Positions 1 through 8,767 are shown, numbered from the stretch's first letter. The stretch is DNA of 64,000 bases from Crossiella sp. S99.2 (GCF_023094165.1 NZ_JALMDK010000010.1:203673-267672); one strand, 5' to 3'. Notes: generated from the letters alone by a model not told the origin. Numbers and translations: made by a program.

Positions 1-54
1 CCAACTCGCCGTCCAGAACGGCCAACTCGCCGTACGACAACGGCCAACACGGTG
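1..54. repeat. Partial GTTGGCC-type intergenic repeat
   Basis: Two imperfect direct copies of a unit beginning CCAACTCGCCGT lie here, followed by a third fragment. Read on the minus strand the stretch aligns, with an estimated two thirds identity, to the palindromic elements at 33076-33128 and 54214-54288: a GTTGGCC word, a GTACG word, then AGTTGGCC again. It sits just 3' of the ArsC-like gene. It is cut by the window edge, so its full fold cannot be seen. Confidence 0.45.
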
Positions 55-69
55 TGGGTGGGGGCTGGG

Positions 70-417
70 TTAGAGGATCTCCTCGATTTGCTGGATTGGG
101 CGGGCCAGGCGGGTGCCCTTGTCGGTGACCACGAATGGGCGCTCGATCAGGATCGGGTGCTCGGCCATCGCGTCCAGCAGCGCCTCGTCGTCCGCCTCGG
201 CCAGGCCCAGCTCGGTGAACAGCTTCTCCTTGCGCCGCACCGCTTGACCGGGGGTGAGGCCCGCGGCCGCGATCAGCTTGGCCAGTTCCGCGCGGGTCGG
301 CGGGGTCTTGAGGTAGTCGATCACGGTCGGCTCGGCGCCGGACTCGCGGAGCAGCGCGAGGGTGTTGCGGGAGGTGCCGCACCGGGGGTTGTGGTAGATC
401 GTCGCCATGCCGGTCAT
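70..417 (-). CDS. ArsC/Spx-family arsenate reductase-like protein
   Basis: 115 aa. A small thioredoxin-fold protein of the glutaredoxin-coupled ArsC family, which reduces arsenate to arsenite through a single catalytic Cys. The active-site block HNPRCGTSRN is near the N-terminus, with Cys13 from this start, and the rest covers a normal ArsC length, ending in IERPFVV and a RP-containing tail typical of the family. The ATG at 417 overlaps the TGA of the upstream dehydrogenase gene (ATGA), suggesting translational coupling; an ATG at 408 is an equally good family start. There are no other arsenic genes beside it, so a general redox role in this amino-acid catabolic operon is as likely as arsenic resistance. 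Confidence 0.85.
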   Translation of the reverse strand: MTGMATIYHNPRCGTSRNTLALLRESGAEPTVIDYLKTPPTRAELAKLIAAAGLTPGQAVRRKEKLFTELGLAEADDEALLDAMAEHPILIERPFVVTDKGTRLARPIQQIEEIL

Positions 418-1568
418 TCTGCCGAGCGGACCCGTGGCAGGCGGCCGCGCAACGCCATGGCGGTGCGCACCCGGTCCTGGGCCAGCCGCATCGCCGCCGC
501 CCGGGGCAGGGTGCCGGTGCGGCGGGACTCGGTGAGCACCAGCTCGGTGTTCGCGCGCATCTTGGCCGCCACCGTGGCCATGATCGCGGCCGGGTCGGGG
601 CGGAACGGGGAGTAGCGGGCGTCCATGGCGAAGGCGGCCGCGACCACGCCGCCTGCGTTGGCGATGAAGTCCGGGACCACCGCGATGCCGCGGTCGGCGA
701 GCAGCTGCTCGGCGGCGGGGCTGGTGGGCAGGTTCGCGCCCTCCACCACCAGGTTCGCCTTGATCCGACCGGCCAGCCGCTCGTCGATCACGTCCTGGAT
801 GGCGGCCGGGATCAGCACCTCGCAGTCGACCAGGAGTTCCTCGCCCGCGGCGATCCGCTGCGCGGCTGGGGCGAGTTTGACGCAGGCGTCGCCGTGTTCG
901 GCCCGCTGGGCCAGCCAGTGCGGCACGTCCAGGCCGTTCGGGTCGTGCACCGCGCCCTCGGTGGTGGACAGGGCGACGACGATCGCGCCGAGTTCGTGCA
1001 GGCGGCGGGCGGCGGCCAGGCCGACCGCGCCGAAGCCCTGCACCGAGATCCGGCTGCCCGCGGTGGGGCGCTCCAGCAGGCGCAGTGCCGCGTCCACCGA
1101 TTCGGCCACGCCGTGCCCGGTGACGCCGATCTTGTCGTAGGCCACGCCGCCGAGTTCCTCGGGCACGCCGACCGCGGCGCCCCGGTCGCCCAGCTCGTCC
1201 TGGATGATCGCCGCGTCCGCCTCGGTCATGCCCATGTCCAGCCCGGCCACATAGCTGGACGGGATCTGGTCGGCCAGCCGCCGGACGAAGGCCCGCAGCA
1301 CCACTTCCTTGTCCGGACTGCTGGGATCCCAGCGGATCCCGGCCTTGGCGCCGCCGTGGAACAGGTCGACCGCGGCCCACTTCCAGGTCATCACCCGCGC
1401 CAGCCGGGCGATCTCGGCGACGGTGACCCCCGGGGCCATCCGGGTGCCGCCCTTGCCGGAGCCGCGGGCGGTGTTGTCGATGACCAGCACGCCACGCATC
1501 CCGGTGCGCGAGTCGGAGACGCTGACGATCTTCTCCGGGCCCCACTCGTCGAACTCGTGCAGGTCCAC
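414..1568 (-). CDS. Glu/Leu/Phe/Val dehydrogenase family protein
   Basis: 384 aa. An oxidative amino-acid dehydrogenase, which deaminates an L-amino acid to the 2-oxo acid with NAD(P). The N-terminal catalytic domain shows GKGGTR, Lys63 in MTWKWA and the HGGAKAGI block with catalytic Lys75. The C-terminal Rossmann domain has the dinucleotide loop GFGAVG near residue 180. At 384 aa it is closer to Leu/Phe/Val dehydrogenases (about 350-370) than to glutamate dehydrogenases (about 420-450), so the substrate is open. It lies 12 nt after the FAD oxidase gene and is coupled by ATGA to the ArsC-like gene. Its place beside an oxidase and an aldehyde dehydrogenase points to amino-acid breakdown. Confidence 0.9.
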   Translation of the reverse strand: MDLHEFDEWGPEKIVSVSDSRTGMRGVLVIDNTARGSGKGGTRMAPGVTVAEIARLARVMTWKWAAVDLFHGGAKAGIRWDPSSPDKEVVLRAFVRRLADQIPSSYVAGLDMGMTEADAAIIQDELGDRGAAVGVPEELGGVAYDKIGVTGHGVAESVDAALRLLERPTAGSRISVQGFGAVGLAAARRLHELGAIVVALSTTEGAVHDPNGLDVPHWLAQRAEHGDACVKLAPAAQRIAAGEELLVDCEVLIPAAIQDVIDERLAGRIKANLVVEGANLPTSPAAEQLLADRGIAVVPDFIANAGGVVAAAFAMDARYSPFRPDPAAIMATVAAKMRANTELVLTESRRTGTLPRAAAMRLAQDRVRTAMALRGRLPRVRSAE

Positions 1569-1580
1569 CCAGGGTTCCTC

Positions 1581-2741
1581 TCAGACGCAGTTGTGTTCGG
1601 GCCGGACCGCGGCCTCGGCGAACCGGCGAACGTCCAAAGCGGACACATCCACCACCGGATCCCGGTGCAGCACAAGGTCGCGCAGCACCTCGCCGATCGC
1701 GGGGCCCTGCAGGAAACCGTGGCCGGAGAAGCCGGTGGCGTACAGGAACCGGCTCACCCCGTCGGCCTCGCCGACCACCGCGTTGTGGTCCGGGGTGATC
1801 TCGTAGAGCCCGGCCCAGCCGTGCGCGATGCCCACCTCGGTCAGCGCGGGCGCCCGCCGGGACACCGCCGCGCCGAGCCGGGGCAGCCAGGAATCGGTGC
1901 GGGACAGGTGGAAACCGAACTGCTCGTCCGGATCGGACATACCCATCAGCAGCCCGGCGCCCTCGCCGTGGAAGTAGAAGCTGCTGCCGAAGTCGATGGT
2001 CATCGGCAGCTCCGGCGGCAGGTCCGGGATCGCCTCGGTGACCAGGATCTGCCTGCGCAACGGGCGCACCGGCAGGTCCACCCCGGCCATCGCGCCGACC
2101 GCGGCCGACCAGGCCCCGGCCACGCAGATCACCGTCGTGGTGCGCACGGCCCCCTCGTCCGTGCGCACCGCGCGGATTTCCCCGTCCACGGTGTCGATCC
2201 CGGTGACCGCGCACTGCCGCCGGATGGTCGCGCCGAGCCCGCGGGCGGCCCGCGCGTAGCCCTGCACCACGGCCTCCGGGGTGCAGTGGCCGTCGGTGGG
2301 GGAGTAGGCGGCGGCCAGCAGACCCTCGGTGTCGATCAGCGGCGACAGCCGTTTCGCCTCAGCCACATCGAGCATCCGGCTGGGCACGCCGAGTCCATTT
2401 TGGAGGGTCACGCTGGCCTCGAACGCGGCCACGTCGGCCGGATCGTCCAGCAGGAACAGGTAACCGTGCTGGGCCAGATCGATCTCCCCGCCCGGCCGCT
2501 CGGCGAAGTTCTCGAACGCGGCCAGGCTGCGCAGGCCCAGTGCGATGTTGACCGGGTCGGAGAACTGCGCGCGCACCCCGCCCGCGGCCCGGCAGGTGCT
2601 GCCCGAACCCAGCTCATCCCGTTCCAGCAGCAGGACTTCTGCCCCGGCCTCGGCCAGGTGGAAGGCCGCGCTGACCCCCATCACCCCACCGCCGACGACC
2701 ACCACATCGGCGGCCGCGGGCAGCGGGGCGCGGCCGGTCAC
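1581..2741 (-). CDS. DAO-type FAD-dependent oxidoreductase (sarcosine/pipecolate oxidase-like)
   Basis: 386 aa. The N-terminus has the FAD-binding Rossmann signature VVVGGGVMG at residues 14-22, followed by LLLERDELGSGST, the ADP-ribose acidic residue and the usual downstream loop of D-amino-acid-oxidase-fold enzymes. The C-terminal YATGFSGHGFLQGPAIGE block is the second FAD contact of the sarcosine oxidase beta/monomeric type, including the GHGF that meets the flavin. It should oxidise a secondary or primary amine. The start is a GTG whose next base completes the TGA of the aldehyde dehydrogenase gene (GTGA overlap), so the pair is coupled. The neighbours suggest a cyclic amino acid such as pipecolate or proline as substrate; that is inference. 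Confidence 0.85.
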   Translation of the reverse strand: MTGRAPLPAAADVVVVGGGVMGVSAAFHLAEAGAEVLLLERDELGSGSTCRAAGGVRAQFSDPVNIALGLRSLAAFENFAERPGGEIDLAQHGYLFLLDDPADVAAFEASVTLQNGLGVPSRMLDVAEAKRLSPLIDTEGLLAAAYSPTDGHCTPEAVVQGYARAARGLGATIRRQCAVTGIDTVDGEIRAVRTDEGAVRTTTVICVAGAWSAAVGAMAGVDLPVRPLRRQILVTEAIPDLPPELPMTIDFGSSFYFHGEGAGLLMGMSDPDEQFGFHLSRTDSWLPRLGAAVSRRAPALTEVGIAHGWAGLYEITPDHNAVVGEADGVSRFLYATGFSGHGFLQGPAIGEVLRDLVLHRDPVVDVSALDVRRFAEAAVRPEHNCV

Positions 2742-4315
2742 CGCCCGGCCCAGTGCTCGGGCAGCCGGTAGCCCAGCTCCGGCTCCACGGTCGCCACGTC
2801 CATCTGCGCCTTCTGCAGCTTGCCGGAGAAGTCCCAGTTCATCGACTGCCAGCGGGTGAACTGGTCCAGCACCCAGATGCCGGACTGCCGGGAACCGTTG
2901 CCGGAGCGGCCATTGCCGCCAAACGGCAGGTGCGCCTCGGCGCCGGAGGTGGAGTTGTTGACGCTGACCATGCCCGCGCCGATCCGCTGCCGGAACCGGA
3001 ACGCCTTGGTCGGATCGGTGGTGTAGATGGAAGAGGACAGACCATAGCCGGGCGCGTTGGCCAGCTCGACGGCCTGCTCGAAGTCGCGGTAGCCGATGAT
3101 GCCGACGATCGGCCCGAAGGTCTCCTCCAGGAAGATCCGGTCGTCCGGGCGCACCCCGTCCACGATCACCGGGTGGTAGTACAGACCGGCCTCGGCCTCG
3201 CCGTGGAAGCCCGCGCGCGGGTTCTCGGCGCTGATCCGGCCGGTGGCGGTGGAGCCGAGCACGGTGTGATGCGGCTGAATCCAGTCCAATGTGGACTCAT
3301 ACGAGTCGGCGAACTTCTGGTCCAGCAACGGTCCGTAGAGGATCGGGCCGTGCGGTTCGCCTACCACCGCGGCGCGCACGGCCGCGTCGAAGCAGCGGGT
3401 GAACTCCGCCCGCACGTCCTCGTGCACGATCACCGTGCCCAGCGAGGTGCAGCGCTGTCCGGCCGAACCGAAGCCGGAGAACAACGCGCCCTCCACGGCC
3501 AGGTCCAGGTCAGCGTCCTCGGTGATCACCATCGGGTTCTTGCCGCCCAGTTCCAGGCAGGGGGACTGGAGGTGCCGGCCGCACAGCTCGCCGATCTTCT
3601 CCCCGACCGCGCTGGACCCGGTGAAACCGACCTTGTCCACCAGCCGCTCTTCCAGGGCCAGCGTGAGACCGTCGAAAGTGGACGGTCCGTCGGCGATCAC
3701 CAGACCGAGCACCCCGGCCGGAACCCCGGCGCGCCAAGCGAGTTCGGCGAAGGCGGCGGCGCTGGCCGCGGCGTACTCGGCGGGCTTCCACACCACCGCG
3801 TTGCCGCACAGCAGCGCGGGCACCAGGTACCAGGAGGGCACCGCGACCGGGAAGTTGCCCGCGGTGATGATCGCGGCCACCCCGACCGGCGCCCGGAAGG
3901 TGAACAGCTGCTTGTCCGGCATCTCGCTGGGCACGGTCTGCCCGTAGAGGCGGCGGCCCTCGCCCAGGAAGAAGTCGCAGGTGTCCACGATCTCCTGCAC
4001 CTCGCCGAGGGCCTCGGCGTAGGGCTTGCCGATCTCCCTGGTGACCAGCCTGGCCAGGGTCTCCTGGTTCGCCTCGACCAGCCGGCCCAGGTTGGCGATC
4101 ACCCGGCCGCGCACCGGCGCGGGCACCTGCGCCCACTCGGCCTGCGCGCTGCGGGCCACCCTGGCCGCTTCGACCAGGTCCTGGGCGGTGCCGAGCCGGA
4201 CCGCGGCGACCACCTCGGCCAGGTCGGCGGGGTTGCGGGAGAGATATTCGGTTCCGCTCGTCGGGGTCTTGCCGTCGATCACCGATGCCACCGAGGCCAA
4301 CGTCGTCGTGTCCAC
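2738..4315 (-). CDS. Aldehyde dehydrogenase, antiquitin (ALDH7)-like
   Basis: 525 aa. NAD(P)-dependent aldehyde dehydrogenase: nucleotide-binding GNFP and WKPAEY, the catalytic Glu motif LELGGKNPMV and the catalytic Cys in SAGQRCTS, then the late ETFGPIVG motif. The stretch IGKPYAEALGEVQEIVD followed by LYGQTVPSE resembles alpha-aminoadipate semialdehyde dehydrogenases (antiquitin), which finish lysine/pipecolate breakdown. It is the first gene of the minus-strand operon; a GTG is used as start and 134-152 nt separate it from the divergent cyclodeaminase-family gene. Other ALDH substrates remain possible because family signatures alone do not fix specificity. Confidence 0.9.
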   Translation of the reverse strand: MDTTTLASVASVIDGKTPTSGTEYLSRNPADLAEVVAAVRLGTAQDLVEAARVARSAQAEWAQVPAPVRGRVIANLGRLVEANQETLARLVTREIGKPYAEALGEVQEIVDTCDFFLGEGRRLYGQTVPSEMPDKQLFTFRAPVGVAAIITAGNFPVAVPSWYLVPALLCGNAVVWKPAEYAAASAAAFAELAWRAGVPAGVLGLVIADGPSTFDGLTLALEERLVDKVGFTGSSAVGEKIGELCGRHLQSPCLELGGKNPMVITEDADLDLAVEGALFSGFGSAGQRCTSLGTVIVHEDVRAEFTRCFDAAVRAAVVGEPHGPILYGPLLDQKFADSYESTLDWIQPHHTVLGSTATGRISAENPRAGFHGEAEAGLYYHPVIVDGVRPDDRIFLEETFGPIVGIIGYRDFEQAVELANAPGYGLSSSIYTTDPTKAFRFRQRIGAGMVSVNNSTSGAEAHLPFGGNGRSGNGSRQSGIWVLDQFTRWQSMNWDFSGKLQKAQMDVATVEPELGYRLPEHWAGR

Positions 4316-4467
4316 CAGATCACCGTAGGGGCCGGGCCGGGGCGGGCAAGCCGCTCAACGCGCACTCTTGCTCGGGCTCAGCGTCACGGAGAGTTGGCCT
4401 CGCGGACCCTGGACACAGGTAGTAACCACGTGGCCGAGCGGCTCGGCTTGTGGCCAGACTGGAGGAC

Positions 4468-5442
4468 ATGACGTTGAGCGCGGGACCCGTGGTGCTGAAC
4501 GAGGCCGAGGTGTCGGCCCTGCTCGACCTCGACGGGGTGATCGACAGCCAGCGCCAGGCGTTCACCGCACTGGGCGACGGCAGCGGCCTGGTCGCGGAGA
4601 AGGCGGTGCTGGACAGCCCCGACGGTTCCACCGTGCTCAGCTACCTGGGCCGGGTCTCCACCGCGCACGGCGTGGTGAACAAGGTCGTCAGCGTCCAGCC
4701 CGACAACCCCGCCCGTGGCCTGCCCGTCATCACCGCGACCCTGGTCGTCCTGCACCCCCTCACCGGCGAGGTCCTCGCGGTCCTGGCCGGCGGCGGCCTG
4801 ACCGCGGTCCGCACCGCCGCCGCCTCCGCGGTGGCGGTGGACGCCCTCACCCAACCCACCGCGGGCGACCTGGCCATCCTGGGCTCCGGGGTGCAGGGCC
4901 GCTGGCACGTGCGCGCGCTGGCCCGGGTGCGGAAGCTGCGCCGGATCCGGATGTGGAGCCCGAACCGGGAACGCTGCGCCACCACGGCCGAGGAGCTGTC
5001 GGCGGAGCTGGGCATCGAGGTCATCCCGGTGCGCGATGCGGCGGCCGCGGTCGGCGACGCGGACCTGGTGATCGCCGGGACGCTCAGCCACACACCGGTG
5101 GTGCCGACCGCCGAGGTGGCCAGGGGCGCGACAGTGGTCAGCGTCGGGTCCTTCGCGCCGGACCGGCATGAGCTGGATCAGGCGTTGCTGGACCGGGCGG
5201 ACAACGTGGTGGTCGACCACGTGCGGACGGCGACCGGGCATGCCGGGCCGATCATCCGGGCGGTGGCGGACGGGGTGCTGCGGGAGGGGGACCTGACCTC
5301 GCTGGGGGAGGTGCTGTGCGGGACCCGGCCTGGGCGGCGGCGGCCGAGTGACGTGGTGGTTTACAACAGCGTGGGGCTTGGGGTGCAGGACGCGGCGGCC
5401 GCGGCGCTGGTGTTGTCGCGGCATCACGCGGCCAAGCGCTAG
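4468..5442 (+). CDS. Ornithine cyclodeaminase / mu-crystallin family protein
   Basis: 324 aa. Members convert ornithine to proline or lysine to pipecolate, or reduce cyclic ketimines with NAD(P)H. The N-terminal dimerisation part carries the substrate Arg/Lys pattern (VAEKAVLDSPDG, TAVRTAAASAVA), and a Rossmann loop LAILGSGVQGRWHVRAL follows near residue 145, then SFAPDRHEL and the late VYNSVGLGVQDAAAAALV block. The ATG at 4468 matches the family N-terminus but the GGAGG before it is only 2 nt away; a GTG at 4450 is the alternative. It is divergent from the aldehyde dehydrogenase operon, probably with a shared regulatory region. Together with the DAO oxidase and the antiquitin-like enzyme it would fit a pipecolate route. 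Confidence 0.85.
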   Translation: MTLSAGPVVLNEAEVSALLDLDGVIDSQRQAFTALGDGSGLVAEKAVLDSPDGSTVLSYLGRVSTAHGVVNKVVSVQPDNPARGLPVITATLVVLHPLTGEVLAVLAGGGLTAVRTAAASAVAVDALTQPTAGDLAILGSGVQGRWHVRALARVRKLRRIRMWSPNRERCATTAEELSAELGIEVIPVRDAAAAVGDADLVIAGTLSHTPVVPTAEVARGATVVSVGSFAPDRHELDQALLDRADNVVVDHVRTATGHAGPIIRAVADGVLREGDLTSLGEVLCGTRPGRRRPSDVVVYNSVGLGVQDAAAAALVLSRHHAAKR

Positions 5443-5734
5443 CAGCGGGCCCACCCCCGTGACCAGCTCGAACCGCTCGGAGACCCGGGTGAGGCGTGGG
5501 TCACACCGGCCGGGAAAGTCCCCCGATCGGGGTGCTCCGGCCGCCTCGGGACCCGGCAGCCGCGGTCGGCGGCGGGCGGCTGGGTGCGCGGCCGGGTGCG
5601 CGGCCCAGCGCTGCCGGAGCGGCCCGGACCGCATCGGCCAGGCCCCGGCGGCGCATGCACACTCCTCTAACCGGAGGTGATCTCCGCTTCCTGTGAGGAG
5701 ATGCGGAGGGGTACCCCGTTTTCTCCGGACGAAA
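5443..5734. other. Intergenic region with a 12-bp palindrome and one possible small ORF
   Basis: About 290 bases without a recognised gene. It holds a perfect CCCCGATCGGGG palindrome at 5521-5532, about 80 nt after the cyclodeaminase-family stop and possibly part of its terminator. On the minus strand 5501-5656 could encode 51 residues starting MRRRGLADAV: its ATG is preceded by AGGAG with 5-nt spacing, but the rest is Pro/Arg/Gly-rich low-complexity sequence of the kind found by chance at this GC content. I do not claim it as a gene. Confidence 0.3.
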
Positions 5735-5769
5735 AAGCCGGACTGTCAAAAACTGCGACAGCCCGGCTT
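5735..5769 (-). terminator. Rho-independent terminator of the cold-shock gene
   Basis: Arms 5735-5747 and 5757-5769 pair over 13 bp with one mismatch around a 9-nt loop. Read on the minus strand the stem is followed by TTTTTC, a classic intrinsic terminator placed about 27 nt after the cold-shock stop codon. Confidence 0.85.
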
Positions 5770-5795
5770 GCCTGACGTCAGTCAGACCACCGAAA

Positions 5796-5999
5796 TCAGT
5801 GTCCGGTGACGTTTTCAGCCTGCGGGCCCTTCGGGCCCTGGGTCACGTCGAACGTGACCTTCTGGCCCTCCTGGAGCTCCTTGAACCCGGTCCCGTTGAT
5901 CGCCGAGAAGTGCACAAAGACGTCAGGGCCGCCCTCGTCCTGAGCGATGAAACCGAAACCCTTTTCGCCGTTAAACCACTTCACACTACCGGTTGCCAC
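5796..5999 (-). CDS. Cold-shock protein (CspA family)
   Basis: 67 aa, a single cold-shock OB-fold domain. RNP1 (KGFGFI) and RNP2 (VFVHFSAI) are intact, so it should bind single-stranded RNA/DNA as an RNA chaperone in the cytoplasm. The start chosen is the GTG at 5999, giving the family N-terminus VATGSVKWFN; GGAGG lies 4 nt upstream. The frame runs open further upstream but that extension is not family-like. It is monocistronic with its own terminator. The roughly 190-nt gap up to the divergent permease gene leaves room for a long 5' leader, as often seen in csp genes, though I cannot place its promoter. Confidence 0.95.
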   Translation of the reverse strand: MATGSVKWFNGEKGFGFIAQDEGGPDVFVHFSAINGTGFKELQEGQKVTFDVTQGPKGPQAENVTGH

Positions 6000-6198
6000 A
6001 AATCCTCCGACGCTAAAAATCAAGCTAACGACCGAACCATACCCCGCCGGAGCGATTTCGGATATTCCACCACCGGATTGTGTGCTTGCGCGAGCGCTGC
6101 TGTGCCTGAGCGTGAGGGTTCGTCGCGCTCAGTCGCCTTCCCCCGAGGCCCGCCCGGCGGCCAAGCTCCGGGGCACGGTGTGACCTGGCACACGAAGG

Positions 6199-7653
6199 GT
6201 GAGTGATCGCGTGGGCGACGGATTGCTGGGCACGGGGCCGCGCGGGATCTTCCGGCGCACGCTGCCTCCCCTGGAAGACACCGGGCAGCCGCGGATGGCC
6301 AAGGTGCTCGGGCTCGGACAGCTCACCCTGATCGGGGTCGGCGCGATCATCGGGGCCGGGATCTTCAGCCTGGCCGGTGCGGTGGCCCGCGATGTGGCCG
6401 GGCCGGCGGTGCTGATCTCGTTCCTGATCGCGGGCGCGGCCTCGGTGTGCGCGGCCTTCGCCTACGCCGAGTTCGCCGGCATGGTGCCGCGCGCCGGGTC
6501 CTCCTACACCTACGCCTCGGCGGTGCTGGGCGAGGTGGTGGGCTGGATCATCGGCTGGGACCTGTTGCTGGAGTACACCGCGATCGTGGCCGCGGTCTCC
6601 ATCGGCATGTCCGGCTACGTCGGATTCCTGGTGGAGCGCATGGGAATCGAGCTGCCGGTGTGGATGATGGGCGCACCGGGCACCGGCGAGGGACACCGGG
6701 TGGACCTGGTCGCGATGCTGATCTGCCTTGGCGTGGCCTGGTTGCTGAACCGGGGCACCCGGACCTCGGCGCGGGTGGATGTGGTGCTCACCGTGGTCAA
6801 GATCGCGGTGGTGCTGCTGGTCATCGTGGTCGGACTGACCCAAGTGGACAGTGCGAACCTGGAACCGTTCGCGCCCTTCGGTTTCGGCGGTGCGGTGGCG
6901 GGTGCGGCCACGGTGTTCTTCGCCGTGTTCGGCTACGACGCGCTGAGCACCGCGGCAGAGGAATCCAAGCAGGCGCAACGGCATCTGCCCAAGGCGATGC
7001 TGCTGTCGCTGGGCATCTGCATGGTGCTCTACGCGCTGGCCTGCATCGTGCTGACCGGGATGGTGCACTACACCCAGGTCGACCCGGCGCGCGGGTTCTC
7101 CGCGGCGTTCGAGGCGGTCGGGCTCGGCGGGGTCGGCACGGTGATCGCGGTCGGCGCGGTGCTGGGCATCGTCACGGTGAGCTTCTCCTTCATGATGGGC
7201 GCCTCCCGGCTGTGGTACGCGATGAGCCGGGACGGCCTGATGCCGCGCTGGTTCGGCGCGCTGCACCCGCGCCGCCAGGTGCCGCACCGGGCGACCTGGA
7301 TCATCGGCGGGGTGGCCGCGGTGCTGGCCGGGCTGCTGCCGGTGCGCGAGGCGGCCGAGCTGACCAACATCGGCGTGCTGTTCGCCTTCGTGCTGGTGTG
7401 CCTGGCGGTGGTGGTCATGCGCTACCGCAGGCCGGACCTGCCGCGCGGGTTCCGCTGCCCCGGCATGCCGGTGATCCCGTTGCTGGGCGTGGGTTTCTCG
7501 GTGTGGCTGATGACCTTCCTCAAGGCCGAGACCTGGTGGCGGTTCGGGCTGTGGCTGTTGATCGGCCTTGTCGTCTACCTCGCCTACAGTTACCGCGCCA
7601 CCCGGAAAGTCGTCCCCGGCGGCTCGGTCGATCTCGGCATACTGGAGCGATGA
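6199..7653 (+). CDS. APC-family amino acid permease (cationic amino acid transporter-like)
   Basis: 484 aa. A polytopic membrane transporter with about 12 predicted hydrophobic segments. The first helix has the unwound substrate-site motif GVGAIIGAGIF, and the second has AGPAVLISFLIAG, both typical of the APC superfamily, specifically the YfnA/CAT group with a short polar N-terminus. It likely imports an amino acid, perhaps a basic one, by proton symport. Start is uncertain: GTG at 6199 or GTG at 6211, the latter better spaced from GAAGGG at 6194-6199. Its stop overlaps the ATG of the next gene (ATGA), so the two are coupled. Confidence 0.9.
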   Translation: MSDRVGDGLLGTGPRGIFRRTLPPLEDTGQPRMAKVLGLGQLTLIGVGAIIGAGIFSLAGAVARDVAGPAVLISFLIAGAASVCAAFAYAEFAGMVPRAGSSYTYASAVLGEVVGWIIGWDLLLEYTAIVAAVSIGMSGYVGFLVERMGIELPVWMMGAPGTGEGHRVDLVAMLICLGVAWLLNRGTRTSARVDVVLTVVKIAVVLLVIVVGLTQVDSANLEPFAPFGFGGAVAGAATVFFAVFGYDALSTAAEESKQAQRHLPKAMLLSLGICMVLYALACIVLTGMVHYTQVDPARGFSAAFEAVGLGGVGTVIAVGAVLGIVTVSFSFMMGASRLWYAMSRDGLMPRWFGALHPRRQVPHRATWIIGGVAAVLAGLLPVREAAELTNIGVLFAFVLVCLAVVVMRYRRPDLPRGFRCPGMPVIPLLGVGFSVWLMTFLKAETWWRFGLWLLIGLVVYLAYSYRATRKVVPGGSVDLGILER

Positions 7654-8207
7654 GAAGGCTCCTCTTTTCGATGGGCATGTCCGTGGACGGCTGCTACGAG
7701 GGCCCGGACCGGGAGATCGACTGGCACCGGGTCGACGAGGAACTGCACCTGCACATGAACGAGCAGATCCGGCAGTGGGGCATGTTCCTGCACGGCCGGG
7801 TCACGCACGAGCTGATGGCCGCCCACTGGCCCACCGCCGACACCAACCCGGAGGCCGGCCCGGCGGAGACCGAGTTCGCCGGGATCTGGCGGGACATGCC
7901 GAAGTGGGTCTACAGCAGCAGCCCGGTCAGCACGGAGTGGAACACCACGGTCAAACGCGAGGTCGACCCGGCCGAGATCCGCGCGCTCAAGGAACAGCCC
8001 GGCGGCGACATCTGCGTCGGCGGCCCGAACCTGGCCCGCGCGTTCCGGCAGCACGACCTGATCGACGAGTACCGGGTCTACGTGCACCCGGTGCTGCTCG
8101 GCCGGGGCCGCCCGCTGTTCCCGGAACTGGACCTGAGCACGGACCTGCGGCTGGCCGAGAGCCGCAGCTTCGGCAACGGGGTGGTGCTGCTGCGCTACGA
8201 ACGCTGA
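7650..8207 (+). CDS. RibD C-terminal/dihydrofolate reductase-fold protein
   Basis: 185 aa. A DHFR-like NADPH-binding fold of the RibD_C family (YyaP/YwjB-like): N-terminal LLFSMGMSVDGCYEG, a central MFLHGRVTHELM, then GGDICVGGPNLARAF for the nucleotide-binding loop and the terminal VLLGRGRPLFPEL motif. Such stand-alone proteins are putative reductases with unknown substrate, not riboflavin enzymes. The ATG overlaps the permease stop (ATGA). The 3' end overlaps the convergent acetyltransferase gene by 13 nt. Confidence 0.85.
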   Translation: MRRLLFSMGMSVDGCYEGPDREIDWHRVDEELHLHMNEQIRQWGMFLHGRVTHELMAAHWPTADTNPEAGPAETEFAGIWRDMPKWVYSSSPVSTEWNTTVKREVDPAEIRALKEQPGGDICVGGPNLARAFRQHDLIDEYRVYVHPVLLGRGRPLFPELDLSTDLRLAESRSFGNGVVLLRYER

Positions 8208-8683
8208 GCGGCCGGGCGGCGCACCAGGTACAGGTCGATCGGGTCCTGTGTGTCGACGGTGAACCCGTGGCGTTCGTACAACCGGTGGGCGGCACTGCCG
8301 CGCAACACGTTCAGCCGGACCAGCACGCCCTCGGCGTCGGCTCGGGCCAGCAGCGTGCGCAGCACGGCCGAGCCGATCCCCCGGCCCTGCAGGCCCGGCG
8401 CGAGGTAGAAGTGCTCCAGCCACCGCGCGTCCCCGTCCGGGCGCACCGTGACGCTGCCCGCGAACGCGCCGTCGACCTCGATGATCGAGGTGTGCCGCGG
8501 GTGGAAGGAATCCCGCAGCCGCTGCCGGACCCGGTGCTCGTCGAAGATGCCCAGCCGTTCCAGGTCCGGGCGCAGGACACTCGCCCGCAGCTCCGCGATC
8601 GCCTCGACATCGGCGGGCTCGGCGGCACGCAGCGCCCAGCCGGCGGCCAGCTCCGGTCGTGGCCCGCTCGCTCTGGTGTCCAT
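8195..8683 (-). CDS. GNAT-family N-acetyltransferase
   Basis: 162 aa, about one GNAT domain. Motif A, the acetyl-CoA pyrophosphate loop, is visible as LAPGLQGRGIGSAVL with the Q-x-x-G-x-G/A pattern, and motif B ends in AHRLYERHGF. The acceptor is unknown. ATG at 8683 is chosen over in-frame upstream codons because the family N-terminus begins shortly before WALRAAEPAD. It converges on the reductase gene with a 13-nt overlap. Confidence 0.85.
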   Translation of the reverse strand: MDTRASGPRPELAAGWALRAAEPADVEAIAELRASVLRPDLERLGIFDEHRVRQRLRDSFHPRHTSIIEVDGAFAGSVTVRPDGDARWLEHFYLAPGLQGRGIGSAVLRTLLARADAEGVLVRLNVLRGSAAHRLYERHGFTVDTQDPIDLYLVRRPAAQRS

Positions 8684-8767
8684 GGCCGGGAGTCTCAGCG
8701 GCCCGGGATGACCACGCAACGAGATTTCGCGGCCGCCCGAGCCGGATCGGGGTGATCGTGCGGGGAA

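Noticed and set aside
70..2214. 714-codon minus-strand frame from the arsC end into the oxidase gene
   Set aside because: Only its last 115 codons (ArsC-like) are real; the rest is out of frame with the dehydrogenase and oxidase and is Arg/Gly-rich.
5501..5656. 51-codon minus-strand ORF with a good ribosome site
   Set aside because: AGGAG spacing is good, but the protein is Pro/Arg/Gly low-complexity and overlaps other chance frames; not enough to call a gene.
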